Of a stretch of 6,133 bases of DNA, positions 1 through 6,133 are shown piece by piece. Made by a program: the position numbers and the translations under genes. Positions within the stretch are counted from its first letter, which is position 1. Each line of letters opens with the position of its first letter. The notes below the pieces were generated by a model, which made no database searches, was not told the origin of the DNA, and worked only from the letters and a program-made list of their open reading frames with translations. The stretch spans positions 1 to 6,133 of the forward strand of contig JAISAK010000185.1 of the NCBI GenBank assembly GCA_031266695.1, in the 5' to 3' direction. Origin of the DNA: Treponema sp. (lineage in GTDB: Bacteria > Spirochaetota > Spirochaetia > Treponematales > Breznakiellaceae).

Positions 1-871
1 CGGCGACGACGACGGCGACGGTTTTCCAGAAACCCGCTGCGTTTACCGGGAAGGGATTGTCCGTGATTTTTACTACGACCCGGATCAGGACGGCCTCGCG
101 GAGCTTCGCGTTTCGTTTAACGCCGGGGGTCTTCCCCTGCTGGCGGAGCAGGTTGTCCCGCCGGACCCGCGGGGGGGCGAAAATTATTCCGCGCCGGGCG
201 GAGAACCAGCGTCTTCCGCGGACCCCGGGCCGGGGCTCCCCGTCAGGAACGAGGACAGAACCAGGGCGCTGGTTTTTTGGGAGTCCTATCCCGCCGTCCT
301 GCGCGCCGAGCTTGCGGGGGTCACTTATATTCCCCGGCCGGGCGATTTTCAGTTCGCCCCTATTCGTTTTATTGAGCTTGCGGCAAGTCCGCGCTACTCC
401 GGCCTTCTCTATCCCCGGGCGGAGAGCTTGTACCCCCGGATAAGCCGGAGAAGCCTTGTCTCCTTTTCCGTTGTCATCCGCAGGCCCAGCGCTGAATTTG
501 AAGGCGCCGTTGAATGGATAGATCTTGACCGCGGCGTTCCCCTGCGGGCGACGGAGATACTTGACGGCAGGCCTGTTTCCGTAACCGAATTCGCCGGAGG
601 CAGGCCCCTCCTGCAAAGGGTCGATCTTGATCTGGATTCCCGCATGGAGACGCTGCGGTATTTCCGCGCGGCCTCCGGCGTTTCAACCGGCGGGGAGGAG
701 CCGCCCCTTAACTGGGTTGTCGGATTCACGGAAAGCGACTGGAACGGCGACGGCGTGTTCGAGACTTCGGAAGAGTATCGGGAGGACGCTTCGGTTGTTT
801 ATTCATGGGATATGGACGAAGATGGTGTAAGGGAATATTCTGAAACAAGAACGGATAAACAGGACAGATAG
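1..871 (+). CDS. Partial hypothetical protein with DxDxDG (EF-hand-loop-like) repeats, 3' end only
   Basis: The frame is open from the left edge (first full codon at base 2) to the TAG at 869-871, giving 289 visible residues; the true start is outside the window. I do not recognise a named family. Asp-rich loops of the DxDxDG type occur at visible residues 2-7 (DDDGDG), 26-31 (DPDQDG), 246-251 (DWNGDG) and 270-275 (DMDEDG). Both pairs are exactly 24 residues apart, and each loop is followed by a Glu two or three residues on and by a strand-like stretch rich in Tyr, Arg and Val. Less regular Asp-rich pieces lie at about 174 and 208. Such loops resemble the calcium-binding loops of EF-hand, dockerin or thrombospondin type 3 repeats, so calcium binding outside the cytoplasm is a reasonable inference but unproven. 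A Gly/Pro-rich, probably disordered stretch lies near residues 55-85. The gene ends four bases before the protease lipoprotein gene, which suggests co-transcription. An internal TTG at 428 is not needed as a start because the frame continues upstream with the same composition. Confidence 0.8.
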   Translation, partial: GDDDGDGFPETRCVYREGIVRDFYYDPDQDGLAELRVSFNAGGLPLLAEQVVPPDPRGGENYSAPGGEPASSADPGPGLPVRNEDRTRALVFWESYPAVLRAELAGVTYIPRPGDFQFAPIRFIELAASPRYSGLLYPRAESLYPRISRRSLVSFSVVIRRPSAEFEGAVEWIDLDRGVPLRATEILDGRPVSVTEFAGGRPLLQRVDLDLDSRMETLRYFRAASGVSTGGEEPPLNWVVGFTESDWNGDGVFETSEEYREDASVVYSWDMDEDGVREYSETRTDKQDR

Positions 872-875
872 AATT

Positions 876-2789
876 ATGTGTGGTTTTTTTGGTATTTTTG
901 AAAAGTTGAAATCGGCTCGGTTGTTTGTTTTGCCGCTTGTTGTCTGCCTGGCGGCTTCATGCCTTTCCATAGCGACCCAGGAAGAGCGGCTTTCCCCTCC
1001 CCGGCGTTCCGCGAAAGCTTTCCGGGTGGATGATATCAGGCGTTACACCTCCGAAGATCCCGCCAGGGCCGTTGATCTTATCGGCATTTACCGGGAACTT
1101 TACGGAGAAACCGAAGGCGGAGAGGAGGGGATAAACGCGGAAGTCCTTGCCGCCCTGGAAGAAGAGGCGATTGTCAATCTGGAAAAGGTTCAGCGCAGAG
1201 CCATCGAGGAAGAAAGATGGGATGACGCCGCTTCCTTAAGCCGCTCCCTGGCGAGTCTCGGGGTAAAGGTGGAAAGTACCGGCATGGAGCCCGATTTTGT
1301 GCTTGCCGGAGCAAAGAAAAAGCTTTCCGACGGCGACAATCTGGGCGCTTTTCTTTCGGCGGTGCAGGTTCACGGTATGCGTCCCCTGAATTTTGACGAC
1401 GCCCTGCTTTTTCTTGAACAGGCGGCCGCGGTAAAACAGCGCCGGGCCGCGGCTTTCTTTTTTGCCGCCGCGCAGGCTGCCGCCGAAGGGGGCGCTGCCG
1501 GGGGGAGTGCTGCCGAAGGCAGCGCCGCGGACCCGCTTGTTCCCGAAGAATTGATCTCCTACGCCCGGGGAAGGGACAGCGTAGCGGACATGGTCAAGGG
1601 AGTGGCCACCGTTCTTGTTGACCGGGGAATCCGCATAGAGAGGGGAAGGGGAATCTATGACAGGGTGCTGGGTTCCGCTTTCTTTGTGGATGCCTCGGGG
1701 CTGCTCATTACCAATTACCACGTCATTTCCAGCGAGGTTGATCCGACCTACGAGGGTTATTCGCGCATGTATATCCGCCTGGGCGATTCCACAAGCCCCC
1801 GTTTTCCCGCCAGGGTTGTCGGCTGGGACAAGGCTATGGATCTTGCCCTTATCAAAACCGAATACAAACCCGAATTTGTTTTTTCCGTCGTCGACCGGGT
1901 AATCCCCCAGGTCGGCGATACGGTGCTGGCCATCGGTTCCCCCGGCGGCCTTGAAAAAACCGTAACGTCGGGGATAGTGTCGGCGCCGAGCCGGCGTTTT
2001 CTCCAGATGGGCGACGTTATCCAGATCGACGCCGCGGTGAATCACGGCAACTCCGGCGGGCCCGTCATCGACACCTCGGGGCGGCTTGTGGGAATTGTCT
2101 ACGCCGGCATTGAACAGTACCAGGGGCTTAATTTCGCCGTTCCCGCGGAACGCCTTGCCGCCGCCCTTCCCGCGATGATCAAGGGCGGAAAAGCCGAGCG
2201 TCCCTGGCTCGGCCTTTCGTTATGCGAAATATCTTCGGGGGCGGAAATTATTTACGTCGCGCCGAATACCCCCGCTTCGGAACACCGGGTTCCCGAGGGA
2301 GCCCTGATCGGCGCCATTAACGGCGAAAGGATCAGCGCCCCCCAGGGCGCCCTGATCCCCGCACTGCAGGACCTGCTTTTTCAGGCGCGGCCCGGAGAGC
2401 TCGTCGCCCTTGAAACCACCGGCCCCGATTCGGATTCCGAACCCCGGCGGCGTATTCTCAGGCTTTCGGCCCGGCCGGACGTTCCCCTTGTGGAGGCCGC
2501 AAAGCTTGACAGCCGCGAGCGTATCGCCGCGCCTCTTTTCGGGCTTGTCCTCTCCCCCGCCCAGGGCAGTTCCTATTCTTCGACATACATGGTCAAAAAA
2601 GTTGTCCGCGGTTCCATTGCCGACGAAGCGGGCATATCGGATCAGGATCCGGTTTCAATCCGCGGCTTCCGTATCGTGGAGAAAGACGGCTACGCGCTGA
2701 TGGAGATCAATGTAAGAAAGCGCCGCATGGGTTATCTTGAAACCACCATGCAGCTTCCCGCCCCGCTCGATTCCCCGGATACCCTGTAA
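876..2789 (+). CDS. HtrA/Deg-like trypsin-fold serine protease, predicted lipoprotein with two PDZ-like regions
   Basis: This 637-residue protein is predicted to be a lipid-anchored envelope protease. The N-terminus has a hydrophobic segment (residues 16-28) ending in LAASC, with Cys29 the likely lipidated residue; Leu at -4 instead of -3 fits the relaxed spirochaete lipobox. Residues 30-230 are not recognised: mostly charged and helical, ending in an Ala/Gly/Glu-rich linker at about 191-219. The protease domain spans about 235-435. The triad is visible as His282 (TNYHV), Asp322 (KAMDLALIK) and Ser393 (GNSGGP), with the family's supporting motifs IGSPGG (353-358) and LNFAVP (418-423). Two PDZ-like regions follow at about 444-530 and 551-627. 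The ATG at 876 is preceded by AGGA at 861-864, with a rather long 11-base gap. A TTG at 906 would also retain the hydrophobic core, so the exact start is less certain than the rest. The gene lies 4 bases after the repeat protein and its stop abuts the esterase start, so translational coupling is likely. The active site is complete, so a working protease is expected; the substrate is unknown. Confidence 0.9.
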   Translation: MCGFFGIFEKLKSARLFVLPLVVCLAASCLSIATQEERLSPPRRSAKAFRVDDIRRYTSEDPARAVDLIGIYRELYGETEGGEEGINAEVLAALEEEAIVNLEKVQRRAIEEERWDDAASLSRSLASLGVKVESTGMEPDFVLAGAKKKLSDGDNLGAFLSAVQVHGMRPLNFDDALLFLEQAAAVKQRRAAAFFFAAAQAAAEGGAAGGSAAEGSAADPLVPEELISYARGRDSVADMVKGVATVLVDRGIRIERGRGIYDRVLGSAFFVDASGLLITNYHVISSEVDPTYEGYSRMYIRLGDSTSPRFPARVVGWDKAMDLALIKTEYKPEFVFSVVDRVIPQVGDTVLAIGSPGGLEKTVTSGIVSAPSRRFLQMGDVIQIDAAVNHGNSGGPVIDTSGRLVGIVYAGIEQYQGLNFAVPAERLAAALPAMIKGGKAERPWLGLSLCEISSGAEIIYVAPNTPASEHRVPEGALIGAINGERISAPQGALIPALQDLLFQARPGELVALETTGPDSDSEPRRRILRLSARPDVPLVEAAKLDSRERIAAPLFGLVLSPAQGSSYSSTYMVKKVVRGSIADEAGISDQDPVSIRGFRIVEKDGYALMEINVRKRRMGYLETTMQLPAPLDSPDTL

Positions 2790-3914
2790 GTGCGCGCGTA
2801 TCCCCCTTCCCTGCTTGAGGCGTTGCGAAAGAAGCAGCACCTTGTCAGGGAAAGGGGAATCGATATACTGGTAAAGCCCATCCCCGACGACGACCGTCCC
2901 GGCGCCATGGACAGAAGACTCCTTGAAATCACGGAGCCCGTCGTAAGGGGCCTGCGGGGATTTTTTATACAGCTTTTTTTGCCGCTTTTTCTGAAAAACA
3001 GAAACCCCCGGCTGCTGGCCGCTTTCATGCGCCGCTTTTTCAACGGCGTTCAGAGTCTGCCCCTTGCCGAAGGCGTATCGGTCCGCCATGACACGGTGCG
3101 GAACGCCGGCGTTGAAATACCTGTCCGCGTTTACCGCCGGGAAGGCGGCGCGGCCCCGCGGCCGGTTTTCTATTATATCCACGGCGGCGGATTTGCCGCG
3201 GGGCATCCCGATGTGGTGGAAGAAATAGTAAAGCAGGTAACGGCCCTGTCCGGCTGCGTCGGCGTACAGCTTGATTACCGGCTGGCGCCGGAGCATCCCT
3301 ACCCCGCCTCCCTTGACGACTGTTACGCGGTTCTGAAATGGATTTATCAAAACGCCGCGTCCCTGGGCGGTGACAAAAACCGAATCTGTATTTCCGGAGA
3401 TTCCGCCGGCGGAAACCTTGCCGCGGTCTGTGCCATGAAGGACAGGGACGAAGGGGCCGGCATGGTACGCTCCCAGGTTCTCCTTTACCCGACGGTAAAC
3501 CTTGCGGGAAGGGAAGATGAAAATTACCGTTTTTCGCTTGACCAGTTTACAATTTTGAAAGAACACCGCAGATCGATTCTTTTCAGGATCAAGAGCATGC
3601 GCTGCAGCTCGGAAGGGGTTTTGGGCTGCGTGCTGGGACTGCGGGACCAAAGTCCGCCCTACGTCAGCCCCTATCTGGGAAACCTCGCGGGGCTGCCGCC
3701 CTGCCTGATAGCCTATGCCGAATTCGACTGCCTTGGCCTTGAAAGCGAGGCCTATGCCCGCAAGCTTGCCGCTTCGGGAGTCCCGGTTCGTGTTATACGC
3801 TATCTTGGGCTTGGACACGCCTTTGCCGAGTTCGTCGGAGTCCAGCCCCAGGCGGAGGACTGTATGGCCGAGATAGGCAGGTTTGTGGCGGAAACGGGGC
3901 GGGAACCGGCCTAA
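2790..3914 (+). CDS. Alpha/beta-hydrolase of the hormone-sensitive lipase (GDXG) family, probable esterase
   Basis: This 374-residue protein should hydrolyse carboxylic esters, probably short-chain acyl esters as in bacterial HSL-family esterases; the substrate cannot be read from the sequence. The oxyanion-hole motif HGGG is at 131-134, DYRLAPEHPYP at 162-172, and the nucleophile elbow GDSAGG at 203-208 with Ser205. The rest of the triad is probably Asp313 (AEFD) and His343 (LGHAF). All catalytic elements are present, so it looks active. Residues 1-100 would form the N-terminal cap and contain a hydrophobic helix at 55-68, which may pack in the cap or touch the membrane; there is no signal peptide, so it is probably cytoplasmic. 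The GTG start directly follows the TAA of the protease gene (2787-2789) with no intervening base and no convincing ribosome binding site, which implies coupled translation. An in-frame ATG at 2907 (residue 40) is a possible later start. The stop overlaps the stop of the convergent citXG gene. Confidence 0.9.
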   Translation: MRAYPPSLLEALRKKQHLVRERGIDILVKPIPDDDRPGAMDRRLLEITEPVVRGLRGFFIQLFLPLFLKNRNPRLLAAFMRRFFNGVQSLPLAEGVSVRHDTVRNAGVEIPVRVYRREGGAAPRPVFYYIHGGGFAAGHPDVVEEIVKQVTALSGCVGVQLDYRLAPEHPYPASLDDCYAVLKWIYQNAASLGGDKNRICISGDSAGGNLAAVCAMKDRDEGAGMVRSQVLLYPTVNLAGREDENYRFSLDQFTILKEHRRSILFRIKSMRCSSEGVLGCVLGLRDQSPPYVSPYLGNLAGLPPCLIAYAEFDCLGLESEAYARKLAASGVPVRVIRYLGLGHAFAEFVGVQPQAEDCMAEIGRFVAETGREPA

Positions 3915-5350
3915 CCGCACAGCCGGTGCAGGAACAGCGTAAGCGCCAGAAGATCCGCGCAGCCGCCGGGGCTGATGTTTTTTCCGATAAATTCTTCGTC
4001 AAGCTTTGCGGCATATTCCCGCATTGCCCGGACATCGGGCGCGGTGTCAAGAAAGGCGGCGGTTTCTTCCTGAATAGACTTGAGGGTTTCGGGGCCGGCG
4101 CGGTGGATGACGTTGGTGTCCGCCGTGACCGGAAGCAGCCTGAGAAAGGCGCCAAGGCCCGCGTCGTTGATGCCTTCGCCGTTCCCGTGAAGGCGGCGCA
4201 GTTCCGGCAGGCCGTGATTGCGGACCGAGGGGAACCCCCGGGAAGCTTCTTCCCTGACGCCGCCCCGGCCGTAGCGCTTTTGGACGGCTTCGCCGTGCGA
4301 GAGCGCCCCCCGATCCTTTTTCCGCGCAAAGTCTTCGCCGGCATGGGCCGTCATCGCGCCGGCAAGATCCAAAACCTGCTCCGCCGAAACCCGCTCCCCG
4401 CGGAAAAAAAGAGCGCCGAAAGCCGCGCTTGCTATGCCGAAAGAAAAAATGATCCCCCTGTGGGTGTTGACGCCACCGGTCGCTTCAAGCATTTCCTGTT
4501 CCGCAATTTTTCCCCCGGGACGCAGGGAATTGAAAAGAGCCGGCGCCCGGGATTCGGCTGAAGCTTCGGGCGGTGTTTCGGCGGCGGCGTCGAAGCCGGC
4601 CAGGGCGCAGCTTTGGAAGTAGGGAAGAATGGCGGCCGAGGAATCAATGAACGAAAAAAAATTCATATCCCGGTGGGCGCCGTTATTGGCGCGGTCGACA
4701 AGGCCCGGCTTCGGCGTAATTGCCGCCTCGCCGATCAGCGCCCGGAGGGCGGCCCCGGCAACAAGGCGGCCAAGCTTTTCCCGAAGCGCCTTTACCATGA
4801 GGCCGACGGCCGCTTCCCGCAGATCCGCCGCGCTGTGGGCGCGGCTTCGGCCGCAGGCAAAGGCGTCGCCGCCGCAGATAAGACAGGGGCGCGGACTCCG
4901 GCCCGAATCCCCGCGGGATAATTTTTCTCCCTTCCCGTTTAGTACGTCAATGTCAAAAAGACGCCCCAGGCAGTGGCCGTCCTCAAGGCGGAGCGCGATT
5001 TGCTTAAGTTCTTCGGCATCGGCGTCGGCGGGAATAAAGGCCGCGTAACCGCCCGGGGTTTCATAAAATTCCTCGCCGGCGGTTTCAATCTTTTCAGCCG
5101 CCAGGCTGAGTTTTACAATCCTGAACTCTTCCCGGAAAGAACGCGCCGCCAGGGGAAAGCGTTTATACTCGCCGGGCATGTTGAGCCCCAGGCAGAGCAG
5201 GGGAACCCCGTGCGCGGCGAGCAGTTTTTTCTGTATCAGAACCCGTTCCTCGCGGAAGGCGAGTACTTCTTCCAGCAGGACCGGAGGGCATCCCGAAACA
5301 AACTGTTCCGCGTTTATCCGGAATTCCCCGCCGGTTCCGGCCGGCTTAAT
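3911..5350 (-). CDS. citXG: Fused CitX-CitG: holo-citrate lyase synthase and triphosphoribosyl-dephospho-CoA synthase
   Basis: This bifunctional protein makes and attaches the prosthetic group of citrate lyase. CitG condenses ATP with dephospho-CoA to give triphosphoribosyl-dephospho-CoA; CitX transfers it to the acyl carrier subunit CitD. Counting from an ATT at 5350-5348 (479 residues), the CitX part spans about 22-185 with REER at 33-36, PLLCLGLNMPG at 50-60, GRLFDIDV at 129-136, and RPCLICGG at 154-161 followed by a Cys/His cluster. The CitG part follows from about 190 with TPKPGLVD (212-219), GGVNTHRG (292-299), SHGE, GFPSVRN, DTNVIHR (411-417) and NISPGGCADLL (458-468). Both halves look complete. 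CitXG fusions are known, for example in Haemophilus. The first in-frame ATG is at 5179, but conserved CitX sequence clearly runs at least 30 residues further upstream, and no ATG, GTG or TTG exists between there and an in-frame stop at 5380-5378. I chose the ATT because GGGAGG lies six bases before it and it overlaps the citC stop; ATA at 5317 is an alternative. The start is uncertain, but the identity is not. Confidence 0.9.
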   Translation of the reverse strand: MKPAGTGGEFRINAEQFVSGCPPVLLEEVLAFREERVLIQKKLLAAHGVPLLCLGLNMPGEYKRFPLAARSFREEFRIVKLSLAAEKIETAGEEFYETPGGYAAFIPADADAEELKQIALRLEDGHCLGRLFDIDVLNGKGEKLSRGDSGRSPRPCLICGGDAFACGRSRAHSAADLREAAVGLMVKALREKLGRLVAGAALRALIGEAAITPKPGLVDRANNGAHRDMNFFSFIDSSAAILPYFQSCALAGFDAAAETPPEASAESRAPALFNSLRPGGKIAEQEMLEATGGVNTHRGIIFSFGIASAAFGALFFRGERVSAEQVLDLAGAMTAHAGEDFARKKDRGALSHGEAVQKRYGRGGVREEASRGFPSVRNHGLPELRRLHGNGEGINDAGLGAFLRLLPVTADTNVIHRAGPETLKSIQEETAAFLDTAPDVRAMREYAAKLDEEFIGKNISPGGCADLLALTLFLHRLCG

Positions 5351-6133
5351 TTTCTGCCTCCCGGGGCGTCCCGTTTTTTACAAGATAATCGTAGGTTGTT
5401 TCCGGAACAAGGGCGCGGATCTCCTCAAGCTTTCCCTCTTTAAGAAGCCGCCGTACCCGGCTTGCGCTTACCGCTTCTCCTTCTTCCTCAAGCCGGTCAA
5501 TTTCAATTACCTCAATGCCGAAGCGGGGAAGGACTTCCTTCATCTGCCGGTTATACCCGGCGGTTACCGGATCAAAGGGCTCGGTTCCGACAAAACGCCT
5601 GTTTATGCCAAGGGGCTTTGCGAAACCTTCGGCAAAAATCGTAAGGTCAAGAAGGGTGTTGATGCTTTGAATTGAGGAAGCGGCGTTTAGGGAATCCTTC
5701 AAAAAATAATCGGGAAAGGTCGCCGACGAAATAAGGTAAGGGCCGGTGGGATGAACCAGCACGTTTTTAATGTGAGCCGTTCCTTCGCGGACAAGACGGT
5801 ACCGCGCGTCCGCGGGGAAAGCGCTTTTGTTTTCGGAGACAACAAATACACGGAGCCGGGCGCATTGCCTTGCCGCGTTTTCGATAAGGTACTGATGCCC
5901 CCTGGTAAAGGGATTGCAGTTCATCACCACGGCGCCGGCGGGCAGGCCGGAAGCTTCCGGCGGAGCGGATTCCGGCGGAACGGATTCCGCTCCAACAGAG
6001 TTTACTCCGCCGGAATTTATTCCGAGGGAAGCGACAAAGGAGGCAATTCCGTTTTTTTTGTTTTCCATCAATAAAACATCGTCCGTTTTGGCAACGGCGT
6101 AAAACCCGAGGTTTTGGAAAAGGAATTCGTTTC
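5346..6133 (-). CDS. citC: Citrate lyase ligase CitC, partial (3' part)
   Basis: CitC activates citrate lyase by acetylating the thiol of the prosthetic group on CitD, using acetate and ATP. The frame is open to the right edge, so the N-terminus is missing; 261 residues are visible. Residues 1-25 (including FQNLGFYAVAKTDDVLLMEN) are the end of the N-terminal GNAT-like domain. A linker follows at about 30-65. The nucleotidyltransferase domain then starts with VVMNCNPFTRGHQYLIENAA (68-87), which carries the HxGH-like nucleotide-binding motif, continues with FVGTEPFDP (180-188), and has SASRVRRLL (222-230), equivalent to the second nucleotidyltransferase motif. The TTG at 6071 and ATG at 6068 are internal, because homologous GNAT sequence continues upstream of them. 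The linker holds five degenerate five-residue repeats and looks longer than in typical CitC. The stop (5348-5346) overlaps the probable citXG start, so the two genes are expected to share a transcript. Confidence 0.93.
   Translation of the reverse strand, partial: NEFLFQNLGFYAVAKTDDVLLMENKKNGIASFVASLGINSGGVNSVGAESVPPESAPPEASGLPAGAVVMNCNPFTRGHQYLIENAARQCARLRVFVVSENKSAFPADARYRLVREGTAHIKNVLVHPTGPYLISSATFPDYFLKDSLNAASSIQSINTLLDLTIFAEGFAKPLGINRRFVGTEPFDPVTAGYNRQMKEVLPRFGIEVIEIDRLEEEGEAVSASRVRRLLKEGKLEEIRALVPETTYDYLVKNGTPREAEN
5357..5362 (-). promoter_or_regulatory. Candidate Shine-Dalgarno for a non-AUG start of citXG
   Basis: On the minus strand GGGAGG lies within the last codons of citC and is separated by six bases (CAGAAA) from ATT at 5350-5348, in the citXG frame. 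Strength and spacing are those expected of a real ribosome binding site, and this is the main argument for placing the citXG start there. A weaker GGGGA at 5329-5325 stands seven bases before the alternative ATA at 5317. Confidence 0.5.
5953..6027 (-). repeat. Degenerate 15-bp tandem repeat, five units, within the CitC linker
   Basis: On the plus strand five consecutive 15-base units begin at 5953, 5968, 5983, 5998 and 6013. Units 1 and 2 (GCTTCCGGCGGAGCG and GATTCCGGCGGAACG) differ at three positions; later units are more diverged but keep the phase and the central TCCG-type core. Read in the citC frame they encode LGINS, GGVNS, VGAES, VPPES and APPEA. Because the unit is a multiple of three, gain or loss of a copy would keep the frame. 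Confidence 0.7.

Noticed and set aside
57..443. Open plus-strand frame inside the first gene.
   Set aside because: Arg/Pro/Ser-rich translation without motifs, in a different frame from the Asp-loop repeats that continue to 871.
876..899. The N-terminus MCGFFGIF looks like the catalytic Cys start of class II glutamine amidotransferases such as asparagine synthase.
   Set aside because: Nothing downstream resembles that domain; the next residues are a signal peptide with a lipobox, so the match is coincidental.
1236..2045. Open minus-strand frame opposite the protease gene.
   Set aside because: It lies opposite the conserved protease domain and shows no family motif; codon-bias shadow.
2655..3920. 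Long open frame on the minus strand opposite the esterase.
   Set aside because: It is antisense to a gene with a complete HGGG/GDSAGG catalytic set, has no recognisable motifs and is expected by chance in GC-rich coding DNA.
3905..3927. Intrinsic bidirectional terminator at the convergent junction.
   Set aside because: The stem is only six base pairs with a long loop and there is no T tract on either side, so I do not annotate it as a terminator.
3926..4561. Open plus-strand frame opposite the CitG half of citXG.
   Set aside because: The minus-strand frame contains continuous CitG motifs; the plus-strand product has none.
5180..5310. A frameshift joining the upstream out-of-frame ATG (in GGGATGCCC near 5295) to citXG.
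   Set aside because: The conserved CitX sequence is continuous in one frame on both sides of that ATG's reading path; a shift would have to occur within a few codons and is not needed if the start is non-AUG.

Overview
This GC-rich bacterial window is almost entirely coding and holds five protein genes in two convergent blocks. I see no RNA gene, insertion sequence, CRISPR array or intergenic gap longer than a few bases. The lineage cannot be fixed from the sequence. A lipobox of relaxed spirochaete type, the DxDxDG-repeat protein and a citX-citG fusion would suit a host-associated anaerobe such as a Treponema-like spirochaete, but this is an inference and Firmicutes or other anaerobes remain possible.

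The plus-strand block (1-3914) has three genes almost without gaps. First is the 3' part of a protein with Asp-rich DxDxDG loops in a 24-residue period. Four bases later comes a 637-residue lipoprotein with an HtrA/Deg-like trypsin-fold protease domain and two PDZ-like regions. The third gene begins directly after the protease stop codon and is an HSL-family (GDSAGG) alpha/beta-hydrolase. The spacing suggests one transcript, with at least the protease made for the cell envelope.

The minus-strand block (6133-3911) encodes citrate lyase maturation: the 3' part of citC (citrate lyase ligase) followed by a fused citXG gene. CitG makes triphosphoribosyl-dephospho-CoA, CitX attaches it to the acyl carrier subunit CitD, and CitC acetylates the attached prosthetic group to activate the enzyme. 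The structural genes citD, citE and citF are not in the window. If they are linked they should lie beyond base 6133, upstream of citC.

The two blocks meet tail to tail with overlapping stop codons at 3911-3914. The main oddities are a citXG reading frame whose conserved N-terminus has no ATG, GTG or TTG start (an ATT with an ideal Shine-Dalgarno is the best candidate), a degenerate 15-bp tandem repeat that lengthens the interdomain linker of CitC, and the 24-residue Asp-rich repeats in the first gene.
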